Shown: positions 26,125-35,210, counted from the stretch's first letter. The stretch: DNA of 64,000 bases from an uncultured Lachnospiraceae bacterium (GCA_947176065.1 CAMWPB010000006.1:1-64000), one strand, 5' to 3'. Notes: generated from the sequence alone by a model not told the origin. Program-made: numbers and translations.

Positions 26125-27009
26125 ATGGCGATTTTTAAGGGAGCGGGCGTGGCGATTGTCACCCCATTTCATGAGGACGGAAGTATAAACTATGAAAAAT
26201 TTGCGGAGCTCGTGGAGTTCCAGATTGCGGGGGGCACGGATGCGATCATTGTCTGCGGTACCACGGGAGAGTCTTCCACGCTGACACACGAGGAGCATCT
26301 GGATCTGATCCGTTTCTGTATTGAGACGGTGAAGGGCAGGGTTCCCGTAGTGGCGGGAACCGGATCGAACTGTACGGATACGGCGGTTTATCTGTCGACG
26401 GAGGCGGAGAAGTACGGTGCGGACGGCCTGCTTCTGGTGACGCCCTACTATAATAAAGCGACCCAGAACGGTCTGTATGCCCACTATAAAAAGATAGCGG
26501 ATTCCGTGAAGCTGCCTATTATCCTCTATAACGTGCCGAGCCGCACAGGCTGTAATATCCAGCCCCAGACGGCGGCGAGACTGTGCACGGAGGTGGAGAA
26601 CATCGTGGGCATCAAGGAGGCCAGCGGCAATATTTCCCAGATCGCCAAGCTGATGTCTCTGGCGGGGGACAAAGTGGATTTATATTCCGGCAATGACGAC
26701 CAGATCGTGCCGGTCATGTCCCTTGGCGGTATCGGTGTGATCTCCGTCCTGTCCAATGTGGCGCCCAGACAGACCCATGATATCTGTCAGAAGTTTTTGG
26801 ACGGGGATGTGGAGGGCAGCAGGAGGGAACAGCTCCGTGCGATCGGGCTGTGCGACGCGCTTTTCTGCGAGGTGAATCCGATTCCCGTGAAGGCCGCATT
26901 GAATCTGATGGGCAAGGAAGTGGGCGGATTACATATGCCCCTCTCCGATATGGAGCCTGCGAACGTGGAACGGCTGAAAAAGGCAATGCAGGAGTATGGG
27001 ATTTTATAA
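26125..27009 (+). CDS. dapA: 4-hydroxy-tetrahydrodipicolinate synthase
   Basis: Condenses pyruvate with aspartate semialdehyde, the first committed step to lysine and dipicolinate (a spore component). The 294-residue aldolase shows GTTGES, the catalytic tyrosine region VTPYYNKATQNGLYAHY, Tyr135 in ILYNVPSRTG and the Schiff-base Lys164 in VGIKEASG. ATG 26125 follows GAGAGGAG; an in-frame ATG at 26074 falls inside the riboswitch terminator and is not used. It is controlled by the lysine riboswitch upstream and is followed by a palindromic element and then dapB. Confidence 0.97.
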   Translation: MAIFKGAGVAIVTPFHEDGSINYEKFAELVEFQIAGGTDAIIVCGTTGESSTLTHEEHLDLIRFCIETVKGRVPVVAGTGSNCTDTAVYLSTEAEKYGADGLLLVTPYYNKATQNGLYAHYKKIADSVKLPIILYNVPSRTGCNIQPQTAARLCTEVENIVGIKEASGNISQIAKLMSLAGDKVDLYSGNDDQIVPVMSLGGIGVISVLSNVAPRQTHDICQKFLDGDVEGSRREQLRAIGLCDALFCEVNPIPVKAALNLMGKEVGGLHMPLSDMEPANVERLKKAMQEYGIL

Positions 27010-27066
27010 GCAAGAAACACAGGCATCTGTCGGGGAGGGCTCCGGCAGATGTTTTCTGATATTTAG

Positions 27067-27262
27067 GTAATTGCGAAACTCATCTCAACGTTATAATTAT
27101 TGTGCAAATAACATAATTATAAGCGGACCCTTGGAAAACGTTGGTACTTGGCGAGGTATTTTCGAGCCTAGTACCGTTACGTTTGGAACGGAGCGAAAGC
27201 GTGTCTGCGTTGATTATGTTATTTGTGCAATTTCAACATATATGAATGAGTTTCGCAATCAC
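27067..27262. repeat. 196-bp imperfect palindrome between dapA and dapB (MITE-like)
   Basis: Terminal inverted repeats of 17 bp with one mismatch (GTAATTGCGAAACTCAT at 27067-27083 against 27246-27262). Nested inside are CAAATAACATAAT / ATTATGTTATTTG (27105-27117 and 27213-27225), AAACG / CGTTT and GGTACT / AGTACC. The left arm alone can also fold as TTATAATTAT / ATAATTATAA (27091-27121). There is no coding potential. Size and structure suit a miniature inverted-repeat element or a large structured RNA. Confidence 0.8.
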
Positions 27263-27300
27263 TTACTTTTAATTTTAATAGATAAGGGAGGAACCGGCAA

Positions 27301-28056
27301 ATGGTAAAAGTGATTATGCACGGCTGCAACGGTAAGATGGGACAGACGATTTCATCTTTGATTGCGGCGGATGAGGAAATTGAAATTGTGGCGGGCATTG
27401 ATGCCGTGGACAGCGGAAAAAATGATTACCCCGTTTTTAAAAACATGGCGGAATGTACCGTGGAGGCGGACGCGGTCATCGACTTTTCCGTAGCGGCGGC
27501 GGTGGATGACCTGCTTGACTACTGTGCGGAGAAGAAGCTGCCCTGTGTTCTGTGCACCACAGGTCTTTCCGGGGCGCAGCTTGAGAAGGTGAAGAAGACG
27601 GCGGAGAAGACGGCGGTCTTAAAGTCTGCGAATATGTCCCTGGGGATCAACATGCTGCTGAAACTTTTAAAGGAGGCAGCGCAGATTCTTTCCCCGGCGG
27701 GTTTCGATATCGAGATTGTGGAAAAGCATCATAACCAGAAGCTGGACGCGCCCAGCGGCACGGCCCTGGCGCTGGCGGATTCCATCAATGAGGAGATGGG
27801 GGACAGTTTCGAATACGTGTATGACAGAAGTCAGGTCAGGCAGAAGAGGAATGCGAAAGAAATCGGCATCAGCGCGGTCAGAGGCGGCACCATCGTGGGT
27901 GACCATGACGTGATTTTTGCGGGAGCGGACGAGGTGGTTACTTTTTCGCACAGAGCCTACTCGAAAGCGGTTTTTGGCAAGGGAGCCATTCAGGCGGCCA
28001 AGTTTCTGGCAGGGAAACCGGCGGGATTATATGATATGGCCGACGTGATAGCGTGA
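27301..28056 (+). CDS. dapB: 4-hydroxy-tetrahydrodipicolinate reductase
   Basis: Reduces the DapA product with NAD(P)H to tetrahydrodipicolinate. The 251-residue protein has the nucleotide-binding start VIMHGCNGKMGQTISSLI, CTTGLSGAQLEKV in the cofactor domain, and the substrate motif EIVEKHHNQKLDAPSGTALALAD with catalytic His and Lys. GGGAGG precedes the ATG. It lies 291 bp after dapA with the palindromic element in between, so both could be on the riboswitch-controlled transcript unless the element terminates or splits it. Confidence 0.96.
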   Translation: MVKVIMHGCNGKMGQTISSLIAADEEIEIVAGIDAVDSGKNDYPVFKNMAECTVEADAVIDFSVAAAVDDLLDYCAEKKLPCVLCTTGLSGAQLEKVKKTAEKTAVLKSANMSLGINMLLKLLKEAAQILSPAGFDIEIVEKHHNQKLDAPSGTALALADSINEEMGDSFEYVYDRSQVRQKRNAKEIGISAVRGGTIVGDHDVIFAGADEVVTFSHRAYSKAVFGKGAIQAAKFLAGKPAGLYDMADVIA

Positions 28057-28110
28057 GAAACGCGAAAAGTACTTCTTTGTCTTGGAATTAGAGTTAACGG
28101 GGGGAAACAA

Positions 28111-30069
28111 ATGGACGATTTGGAATTGAAATACTTAAAGAGCCTTGCAAAGCAGTATCCGACCATTGCGGCGGCCTCCACGGAGATCATCAATTTACAG
28201 GCGATTTTGAATCTGCCCAAGGGCACGGAACATTTTATGACGGATATCCACGGCGAGTATGAGCAGTTTAACCATATCCTGAAAAACGGGTCCGGCTCCG
28301 TGCGCAGAAAGATCGACGAGGAGTTTGGCAATACATTAAGCATCAAGGATAAGAAGAGTCTGGCGACGCTGATTTACTATCCTGAGGAGAAGCTGGACAT
28401 TGTCACGCAGCAGGAGGACGAGGATTCCATCGAGGACTGGTATAAGATCACGCTGCACAGGCTGGTGCAGATCACAAAGCGGGTTTCGTCAAAATATACC
28501 CGCTCCAAGGTGAGGAAGGCGCTGCCGAAAGACTTTTCCTATATCATTGAGGAGCTGATTACGGAGAAGGCGGAGGTGCAGGATAAAGAGGCATACTATA
28601 ACGAGATTATCCACACGATCATCCGCATCGGCAGGGCGCAGGAGTTTATTGTGGCACTGAGCAACCTGATCCAGCGTCTGGTGATCGATCATCTGCATAT
28701 CGTGGGGGACATTTACGACAGGGGGCCGGGCCCGCATATCATTCTGGACACGCTATGCCAGTATCATTCGGTGGACGTGCAGTGGGGCAACCACGATATT
28801 GTGTGGATGGGAGCGGCCAGCGGCCATCTGGCCTGCATAGCAAACGTGATCCGCATGGCGGCCAGATACGGGAATCTGCATACCCTTGAGGAGGGTTACG
28901 GCATCAACCTGATCCCTCTGGCAACTTTTGCGCTGGATGCGTATAAGGGTGCGGACTGCGAGGCCTTTGCCATCAAGTACAATACGGATTACGACACCAA
29001 AGACCTGAGTCTGGATATGAAGATGCACAAGGCGATAGCCGTTCTGCAGTTTAAGCTGGAGGGGCAGTTAATTATGAGACGCCCCGAATTTGCCATGCAG
29101 GACAGGCTGCTTTTGGAGCACATTGACTATGAGAAGAAAGCGCTTGTGCTTGATGGGGTTTCCTATCCCCTGAAGGATGTGGATTTCCCGACGATCAACA
29201 GGAGCAGGCCCTATGAGCTTACGGAGCAGGAGGAACAGGTGATGGAGCGGCTGCGGCAGGCTTTCGTCAAATGCGAAAAGCTCCAGAAGCATGTGCGCTT
29301 CCTGTTTTCCAAGGGCGGGCTTTATAAGATTTATAATTCCAATCTGCTTTACCACGGCTGTGTGCCCATGGACGAGGAAGGGAATTTCAACAAGGTCAAT
29401 GTTTACGGGGAGGAATACAGCGGCAAGGAGCTTTACGATGTGCTGGAGCATTATGCCAGAAAAGGGTACTATTCCCATGACCGGAAGGAGAAGCTGAAAG
29501 GGCAGGACATTATCTGGTATATTTGGGCGGGACCCAATTCACCGGTTTTCGGTAAGGATAAGATGGCCACGTTTGAGCGCTATCTTGTGGAGGACAAGGA
29601 GCTTCATAAGGAGACGAAGAACGCTTATTACAGACTTCTTGACAGTGAGATGGTGGTGAACCGGATTCTGCAGGAATTTGGTCTGGATGAGGCGCGCTCC
29701 CACATCGTGAACGGCCATGTGCCGGTGGAGCGGAAAAAGGGCGAGACGCCTATCAGGTGCGGTGGGAAACTGCTCGTCATTGACGGCGGTTTTTCCAAGG
29801 CTTATCAGGACAAGACGGGAATTGCCGGATATACGCTTGTGGTTAATTCCCACGGTATGCGGCTGGTGGCACATGAGCCTTTTGAGTCCACGGAATCGGC
29901 GATTCTTCATGAGTCGGATATTTTTTCGGATTCCTTTATTTTGGAGACGACTGCGTCCAGACAGAAAATTGCGGATACGGAGACCGGCGCGGAGCTTCGG
30001 GAGATCATCCACCAGCTTGAGGAGCTTCTGCAGGCTTACCGGGACGGCATTTTAATCGAAAAAGGATAA
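28111..30069 (+). CDS. fbp: Fructose-1,6-bisphosphatase, class III
   Basis: Dephosphorylates fructose 1,6-bisphosphate in gluconeogenesis. Class III enzymes are restricted mainly to Firmicutes and are metallophosphoesterases: this 652-residue protein has FMTDIHGEYEQF, GDIYDRGPGPH and WGNHDIVWMGA for the two-metal site, with further histidines in NGHVPVERKKGE and the late VVNSHGM. Length agrees with the B. subtilis Fbp family. A G-rich ribosome site (GGGGGGAAA) precedes the ATG. It follows dapB by 54 bp and may share its transcript, though the functions are unrelated. Confidence 0.96.
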   Translation: MDDLELKYLKSLAKQYPTIAAASTEIINLQAILNLPKGTEHFMTDIHGEYEQFNHILKNGSGSVRRKIDEEFGNTLSIKDKKSLATLIYYPEEKLDIVTQQEDEDSIEDWYKITLHRLVQITKRVSSKYTRSKVRKALPKDFSYIIEELITEKAEVQDKEAYYNEIIHTIIRIGRAQEFIVALSNLIQRLVIDHLHIVGDIYDRGPGPHIILDTLCQYHSVDVQWGNHDIVWMGAASGHLACIANVIRMAARYGNLHTLEEGYGINLIPLATFALDAYKGADCEAFAIKYNTDYDTKDLSLDMKMHKAIAVLQFKLEGQLIMRRPEFAMQDRLLLEHIDYEKKALVLDGVSYPLKDVDFPTINRSRPYELTEQEEQVMERLRQAFVKCEKLQKHVRFLFSKGGLYKIYNSNLLYHGCVPMDEEGNFNKVNVYGEEYSGKELYDVLEHYARKGYYSHDRKEKLKGQDIIWYIWAGPNSPVFGKDKMATFERYLVEDKELHKETKNAYYRLLDSEMVVNRILQEFGLDEARSHIVNGHVPVERKKGETPIRCGGKLLVIDGGFSKAYQDKTGIAGYTLVVNSHGMRLVAHEPFESTESAILHESDIFSDSFILETTASRQKIADTETGAELREIIHQLEELLQAYRDGILIEKG

Positions 30070-30078
30070 CTAAGGATA

Positions 30079-30115
30079 AAAAAGAGTTCTCGGGGCATTG
30101 CCTCGGGAACTCTTT
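30079..30115. terminator. Bidirectional terminator between fbp and the lipoprotein gene
   Basis: AAAGAGTTC pairs with GAACTCTTT around an inner GC-rich stem. On the minus strand six Ts follow, so it is strongest for the lipoprotein gene; on the plus strand the T-run is shorter. Confidence 0.85.
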
Positions 30116-30137
30116 GCTGTTGTATCGGATCTTTTGG

Positions 30138-30614
30138 TTAGCGCGTCGTGGAGGAGGCGCCGGTATTGTTATTGCCGGTTACGTCGTCCACCATGTTTTC
30201 CACGCCGGTTGCCGCATCGTCAATAATGTCGGAGGCCGCGTTTCCGGCGTCTCCGATGGCGTTGCCCACATCATCAGCGATGGAGCCGTCGTCTGCATTG
30301 TTTGTGCCTGCGGTAGCGTCGTTTACATTGTCGTTATCGTTCATGGTGCCGTCTGTATCTGTGCCGTTCACGCCTGTACCGGTGGTGTCTGTGCCTGTGC
30401 CGGTTGTGCCATTGGTGCCTGTGCCGGCGTCATTGGTGCCCGTAGTGCCCATGCCGGTTCCGTTGTCCGTACCCGTTCCGGCAGTTCCGGTTCCGTTTTG
30501 TGTGCCAGTGCCGTTATCCGTGTTTCCGGCTGCGTTTCTGTTGCCGCAGGCGGTCAGCGCGGCCATACTCAGAACCATGAGAGAGACAAAAAGTAAAGTT
30601 TTTATTCTTTTCAT
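30138..30614 (-). CDS. Low-complexity Gly/Thr/Asn-rich lipoprotein
   Basis: A 158-residue predicted lipoprotein: hydrophobic signal with lipobox LTAC and Cys23, then about 90 residues made almost only of Gly, Thr, Asn and Asp (for example GTGTQNGTGTAGTG), then a weakly helical acidic end (SIADDVGNAIGDAGNAASDI). No enzymatic domain is visible. Such extended surface lipoproteins are frequent in Lachnospiraceae, but their role is unknown. AAAGGAG precedes the ATG and a good terminator follows, so it is a real gene rather than a repeat artefact. Confidence 0.8.
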   Translation of the reverse strand: MKRIKTLLFVSLMVLSMAALTACGNRNAAGNTDNGTGTQNGTGTAGTGTDNGTGMGTTGTNDAGTGTNGTTGTGTDTTGTGVNGTDTDGTMNDNDNVNDATAGTNNADDGSIADDVGNAIGDAGNAASDIIDDAATGVENMVDDVTGNNNTGASSTTR

Positions 30615-30666
30615 GATTTCACTCCTTTGCTTGATTGCTGAATCTTATATACTATAAACAGAATGT

Positions 30667-30696
30667 TTGATAAACTTCCTGTTCTTATGTTATTAT
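30667..30696 (+). promoter_or_regulatory. Possible promoter of hisA
   Basis: TTGATA, 18 bases ending TGT, then TATTAT (extended -10). The transcript would include the structured repeat at 30749. Confidence 0.45.
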
Positions 30697-30740
30697 GTCA
30701 GATAGAAATGAAAATATGCATTATGGCAATTTATTTGGCG

Positions 30741-30793
30741 AGAGCCAGACAACGAGGAAATACGGAGTATTTCCGAGTCTGGTTCTGCGCAGA
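30741..30793 (+). repeat. AACGAG...GCGCAGA structured repeat, single copy
   Basis: AACGAG, then GGAAATAC-GGA-GTATTTCC hairpin, then CGAGTCTG and TGCGCAGA. An additional outer stem pairs AGCCAGAC with GTCTGGTT. It aligns over 45 bases with the units at 38213-38398, with paired changes in the hairpin. It ends 20 bp before hisA. Confidence 0.75.
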
Positions 30794-30813
30794 AAAAAAG
30801 AAAAGGAAAAATT

Positions 30814-31593
30814 ATGAAATTTCGACCTTGTATTGATATTCATAACGGCAGTGTCAAGCAGATCGTGGGAGGAAGCCTTAAGGATGCGGGAGACAGGGCG
30901 CTGGAAAATTTTGTATCCGGGCAGGATGCTGCCTTTTATGCCGGGCTTTACCGGGAAAAGGGTATAAGCGGGGGACATATCATTCTTTTAAATCCGGCTT
31001 CCTCCCCATATTATGAGGAGACGAAGCAGCAGGCGCTTTTGGCGCTTGGGACATACCCGAAAGGACTGCAGGCAGGCGGAGGCATCACGCCGGAGAACGC
31101 GGCTTTTTTTCTGGAGGCAGGGGCAAGTCATGTGATTGTTACCTCCTATGTCTTTTCCGGGGGACAGATACAGTACGACAGACTTCGGAAGCTTGTAAAG
31201 GAAACAGGAAAGGAAAATCTGGTTCTGGATCTGAGTGTGCGAAGCAGAGAAGGGCGATACTATATTGTGACCGACAGATGGCAGAAATATACATCCGTGG
31301 AGCTGACGGAGCAGGTTCTTGATGAGCTTTCCGAATACTGCGATGAATTTTTGGTTCATGCGGTGGACGTGGAGGGGAAAAGTGCGGGCATTGAGGAGCC
31401 TGTGGCAAAGGTTTTGGGAGACTGGGGAAAGATTCCGGTTACCTACGCGGGCGGCGTGCACAGCTTTGCGGATCTTGATCAATTAAAAAAGCTGGGGAAG
31501 GGAAGAGTGGATGTGACCATCGGGAGCGCACTGGATCTTTTTGGTGGTCAGATGGCTTTTGAGGACGTGCTCTCATATATGGAAAGGGCTTAA
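30814..31593 (+). CDS. hisA: HisA, eukaryotic-type ProFAR isomerase
   Basis: Phosphoribosylformimino-AICAR ribotide isomerase of histidine synthesis. The 259-residue TIM barrel starts FRPCIDIHNGSVKQIVGG, with a catalytic-type aspartate on strand 1, and has LQAGGGI and TYAGGVHSFADL phosphate-binding loops. The pattern (CIDIHNGSVKQIVGGSL, and the long insertions) is that of the fungal/plant HIS6 type rather than ordinary bacterial HisA. It stands alone with no other his genes. The ribosome site is poor (AAAAGGAAAAA). Activity in histidine synthesis is likely but not proved by context. Confidence 0.88.
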   Translation: MKFRPCIDIHNGSVKQIVGGSLKDAGDRALENFVSGQDAAFYAGLYREKGISGGHIILLNPASSPYYEETKQQALLALGTYPKGLQAGGGITPENAAFFLEAGASHVIVTSYVFSGGQIQYDRLRKLVKETGKENLVLDLSVRSREGRYYIVTDRWQKYTSVELTEQVLDELSEYCDEFLVHAVDVEGKSAGIEEPVAKVLGDWGKIPVTYAGGVHSFADLDQLKKLGKGRVDVTIGSALDLFGGQMAFEDVLSYMERA

Positions 31594-31598
31594 AAAGA

Positions 31599-31627
31599 AA
31601 AAAACCTGTCGTGCAGACAGGTTTTTC
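31599..31627 (+). terminator. Terminator of hisA
   Basis: AAAAACCTGTC pairs with GACAGGTTTTT, then CTTCTTCTC. Confidence 0.88.
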
Positions 31628-31758
31628 TTCTTCTCTAATCCGTTACAACAATAGCTGATTCTAAATAACAAAGTCTTACTAGATTATTTTAAGAACATTA
31701 TATTTAAGAACAGGCACATCGTGATACTGATTATCGATGTCATAAGAAGCGTCAGCTC

Positions 31759-31959
31759 CTATAACTTTGTTACGTTTACGGCCTGAGGTCCCTTTTCGCC
31801 GTTAACTACTTCATACTCAACCTCAGCGCCCTCTTCGAGAGACTTGAAGCCTTCCATGTTGAGTCCGGAGTAGTGAACGAATACGTCGTTGCCCTGCTCG
31901 TCAGAGATGAAACCGTAGCCCTTCTGGTTGTTAAACCACTTTACTGTACCTTTGTTCAT
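31759..31959 (-). CDS. csp: Cold-shock protein
   Basis: A 66-residue single-domain RNA-binding protein of the CspA family. It has both RNP motifs, KGYGFISDE and DVFVHYSGL, preceded by GTVKWFNNQ. It acts as an RNA chaperone in the cytoplasm. ATG 31959 follows GGAGG at 8 bases; a GTG 15 bases earlier overlaps that site and is excluded. The promoter at 32010-32038 gives a leader of about 45 bases, shorter than the long regulated leaders of E. coli cspA. Confidence 0.96.
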   Translation of the reverse strand: MNKGTVKWFNNQKGYGFISDEQGNDVFVHYSGLNMEGFKSLEEGAEVEYEVVNGEKGPQAVNVTKL

Positions 31960-32009
31960 TGTAAATACCTCCACAAATGATAAAAATTACGTTGATTGAC
32001 AACACCCAT

Positions 32010-32038
32010 AGGATAGCACAAATCTTATAAAATGTAAA
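32010..32038 (-). promoter_or_regulatory. Promoter of the cold-shock gene
   Basis: Minus strand: TTTACA, 17 bases, TATCCT. Confidence 0.75.
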
Positions 32039-32072
32039 GCATTGTTTTTCGCTTTTTCCGTTTATTTGCATA

Positions 32073-35000
32073 CTACAGTATATTGTCCAGAGTCTGAAAT
32101 AACACCTGCACGTCAATGGGCTTGGCTATATGGGCGTTCATGCCGCTTTTAAGCGCTTCCTCCCGATCCTCGGTAAAAGCGTTGGCGGTCATGGCGATAA
32201 TCGGAATGGAAGCCAGCTCGCGGCTTTCCAGCTTTCGGATGCGCCTGGTCGCCTCATAGCCGTCCATCACAGGCATCTGGATATCCATCAGTATTGCCTG
32301 GTAGTAACCGGGCTCTGATTTTTTCAACATTTCAAAGGCGATCTGGCCGTTATCCGCCACGTCCACGCTAAAGCCCGCATTGCCCAGAATCGCCACGGCG
32401 AGTTCCTGATTCATCTCCACATCCTCCGCCAGCAGAATCCGTCCGGTGTGACGGGGCTTAACTTCATCCCCGGCAGCTTCTGCTTCCTGGGACTTGGGCT
32501 GTAATACGGACTGAAGACAGGCATTTAATTCCGATAAGAACAACGGTTTGTTGCAGAAAGCCGTAACGCCGGCCTCCTTTGCCTCCGCTTCGATATCCGA
32601 CCAGTCATAGGCGGTCAGAATGATAACGGGTACATTTCCGCCGGTTTCCTTTCGGATTCTTCGGGTCACCTCGACGCCGTTCATGTCAGGAAGCAGCCAG
32701 TCCACAATATATACGGAGTAGCTTGTGCCCCGCATGACGGCCTGGTGGCTGCGAAGTACCGCCTCTTTGCCGGACAGCGTCCATTCGGCCTGCATACCGA
32801 GCTGTCCCAGCATATAGGAAACGCTGTCGCACGTGTTGAAATCGTCGTCCACCACCAGAGCTTTGCAGTCTTTTAATTCCGGCAGGATAACCGGCTCTTT
32901 GCTTTCCTCGTGCAGACGGAAAGTGAAGGAGACTGTAAATTCGGTTCCGACGCCCAGCTCACTTGTAACGGAAATGGAGCCGTTCATCATATCTACGATA
33001 TTTTTTGTGATGGCCATGCCAAGCCCGGTTCCCTGGATTTTGCTGATGGTGCTGTTGCGTTCCCGCTCAAAGGGCTCGAAAATGCGGGCGACAAACTCCG
33101 GGCTCATGCCGATGCCGGTGTCCTTGATGGTAAAGATATAGTTGGCATATCCGGCGGGCGCACCCGGCTTTTCCGTAATGCGCATGCTGACATTGCCGCC
33201 GGCTCCGGTATATTTTACGGCGTTGCTTAACAGGTTTAAAAGTACCTGATTGAGACGGAGTTTATCACAGTAAATGGATTCGTCCACAACATCCACCGTA
33301 TCAATGTGCAGCTCAAGCTGCTTTGCGTGGATATCCGCCTGTAAAATATTGCGCAGGCCATGCAGAATTTCGGGAAGGCTGCAGAGCTTTTCCTCCAGAT
33401 GGATCTTCCCGCTTTCGATATGGCTCATATCCAGTATGTCGTTGATCAGACTCAGCAGATGATTGCCCGAGGTCTGTATTTTTTTCAGATATTCCGCAAC
33501 AAGCTCCGACTGGTCGATATGCGTGATGGCCAGATTCGTAAAGCCCACAATGGCATTCATCGGGGTGCGGATATCGTGGGACATGTTCGATAAAAATACG
33601 CTTTTGGCCTTGCTGGCCCGGTTGGCCTGGGAGAGAGCGGCTTCAAGCAGCGTGTTCTGCTCCATCTCCCGACGGATTTCCGCGTCCACGCTCCGAAAGC
33701 CCAGAACGATTCCGCGGCTTCCGTCCTCTGCGCCGGCGCTCACGGCCTTCATCTGGAAATAGATAATCTGACCGTCCTGCTGCTTGCGGTAATTTACCGA
33801 GTATACCTGTTTCGCACGCAGCTCCTCGTTCAGCGTGTCCAGAGAAACGGCGTGCCGCAGCGTTTCCTTGTCCTCTTCGTATACCAGCTCCTCTATGTAC
33901 TGCGCCATGCTTTCCTGCAGTGAAATTTTATTTTCAAATATATTGTCAAGCTCGCGTCTGCCGGTACGGACCGGAATCAGTATGCCCGTGTCCGCATCTA
34001 CGAAGCATACGAGCGTGAAGTCGAGACTCAAAGCCTGCACCAGCTCCATCTGCCGCCGCTCGTTTTTCTTCTCCTGCAATTTCTGTTCGGTGACGTCCAA
34101 AAGGAAGCGCTGGCAGAAGAGCTCGCCGTTCTCCTCGTAGAGCTTGATGTTTCCCATAACGTGGAGAATTTCTCCGTCTTTATGCTGTACGCGGTACTCC
34201 ACATTGACGGTATCCCCCGCTTTTTTCAGCTTTCTGATGCTGTCGCGCAGATGAGCCCTGTCCTCCTCCATCACGGAAGCGGCAATCAGGTTAAAGCCTT
34301 CCGCAGTCATCTCGTCCAGCGTTTCATAGCCGAGAATTTTGAGGGCGGCCCGGTTTATGTTCAGAATGCGCGAATCTTTCAGACTGTGATTCATTACGCC
34401 GCAGTCGATGGTGGCAAGGATGGTCTCTAAGGTCTTGTTCTTCTTGATGATTTCCTGCTCGTAGGCGCGCTCCTGCGTCACATCGACGCCAACGCCGACG
34501 GTGCCCATTACGGTGCCGTCACAGTTATATAAGGGGGACTTGTATGTCATCAGGGTTCTGGTTTCGTCCCCGGCTTTTATGGTCTCCTCGGATACAAGGG
34601 TCTGCCTTGTGCTCATAACCCGATGTTCCGATTCAATGCAGGCGGGATCGTCCTCCTCCACGTCCCAGATATAGGCGTGACGGCGGCCTTCCACCTGCTG
34701 TCTGGTTTTGTTGACGGCCTCACAGAAGCTGTTGTTTACTTTTTCGTGGACACCGTCCTTGTCCTTATACCAGACCAGATTGGGAACGTTGTTGATTGTA
34801 GCTTCGAGGAAGTGGCTGGTTTCCCAGAAATCCCTGCGCATCTTAAGAGTCTGCTGCCATCTCAGGAAACGGAAGCGGAGCTCCTCGTCAGTCATGGGCA
34901 TAATCCAGATATCCGTGATATCCTTTAATGCCGGATCAGCGCAAAGAAGCTGCATCTGCCGTTTGTCCGCAAGCAAAATAATCTGTGCGTCTTCGCGGCG

Positions 35001-35210
35001 GTTTGGCAGGAAGATCTGAAGCGCGGACTGCACGTCTGTATGGGACAGGTCGGCTATGATTACGTCCGCTTTTTGGGACAAAGAAGCCTCTGCCTCATCG
35101 CTTTCAGAAAAAATATGGGTAAAATGATCAAGAGAAGGCATCTTTTTTATCACGTCCATGGCGTGGCTTGGATGCCCTGTGAAATAAATATGGAGACTAC
35201 AAGTATACAT
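32073..35210 (-). CDS. Hybrid sensor histidine kinase with PAS domains and two receivers
   Basis: A 1045-residue cytoplasmic signalling protein without transmembrane segments. In order: a receiver-like N-terminal domain (1-120); three PAS-type domains (about 132-250, 262-380, 390-510, with NLVWYKDKDGVHEKVN in the first); HisKA with His545 in SHDIRTPMNAIVGF; ATPase domain (LSNAVKYTGAGGN, KDTGIGMSPEF, GTGLGMAI); receiver 1 with Asp837 (IVDWLLPDMNG); receiver 2 with Asp976 (LMDIQMPVMDGYEATRRI). It lacks its own HPt domain. A stand-alone HPt gene at 36446 is a candidate relay partner. GAGGG lies 8 bases before the ATG. The sensed signal is unknown. Confidence 0.93.
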   Translation of the reverse strand: MYTCSLHIYFTGHPSHAMDVIKKMPSLDHFTHIFSESDEAEASLSQKADVIIADLSHTDVQSALQIFLPNRREDAQIILLADKRQMQLLCADPALKDITDIWIMPMTDEELRFRFLRWQQTLKMRRDFWETSHFLEATINNVPNLVWYKDKDGVHEKVNNSFCEAVNKTRQQVEGRRHAYIWDVEEDDPACIESEHRVMSTRQTLVSEETIKAGDETRTLMTYKSPLYNCDGTVMGTVGVGVDVTQERAYEQEIIKKNKTLETILATIDCGVMNHSLKDSRILNINRAALKILGYETLDEMTAEGFNLIAASVMEEDRAHLRDSIRKLKKAGDTVNVEYRVQHKDGEILHVMGNIKLYEENGELFCQRFLLDVTEQKLQEKKNERRQMELVQALSLDFTLVCFVDADTGILIPVRTGRRELDNIFENKISLQESMAQYIEELVYEEDKETLRHAVSLDTLNEELRAKQVYSVNYRKQQDGQIIYFQMKAVSAGAEDGSRGIVLGFRSVDAEIRREMEQNTLLEAALSQANRASKAKSVFLSNMSHDIRTPMNAIVGFTNLAITHIDQSELVAEYLKKIQTSGNHLLSLINDILDMSHIESGKIHLEEKLCSLPEILHGLRNILQADIHAKQLELHIDTVDVVDESIYCDKLRLNQVLLNLLSNAVKYTGAGGNVSMRITEKPGAPAGYANYIFTIKDTGIGMSPEFVARIFEPFERERNSTISKIQGTGLGMAITKNIVDMMNGSISVTSELGVGTEFTVSFTFRLHEESKEPVILPELKDCKALVVDDDFNTCDSVSYMLGQLGMQAEWTLSGKEAVLRSHQAVMRGTSYSVYIVDWLLPDMNGVEVTRRIRKETGGNVPVIILTAYDWSDIEAEAKEAGVTAFCNKPLFLSELNACLQSVLQPKSQEAEAAGDEVKPRHTGRILLAEDVEMNQELAVAILGNAGFSVDVADNGQIAFEMLKKSEPGYYQAILMDIQMPVMDGYEATRRIRKLESRELASIPIIAMTANAFTEDREEALKSGMNAHIAKPIDVQVLFQTLDNIL

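Noticed and set aside
27071..27307. 78-codon open frame within the dapA-dapB interval
   Set aside because: It merely translates the palindromic element and has no ribosome site.
30148..30657. Plus-strand Val/Pro-rich frame opposite the lipoprotein gene
   Set aside because: The minus strand has a proper lipoprotein signal, ribosome site and terminator; the plus-strand frame is the complement of Gly/Thr codons.
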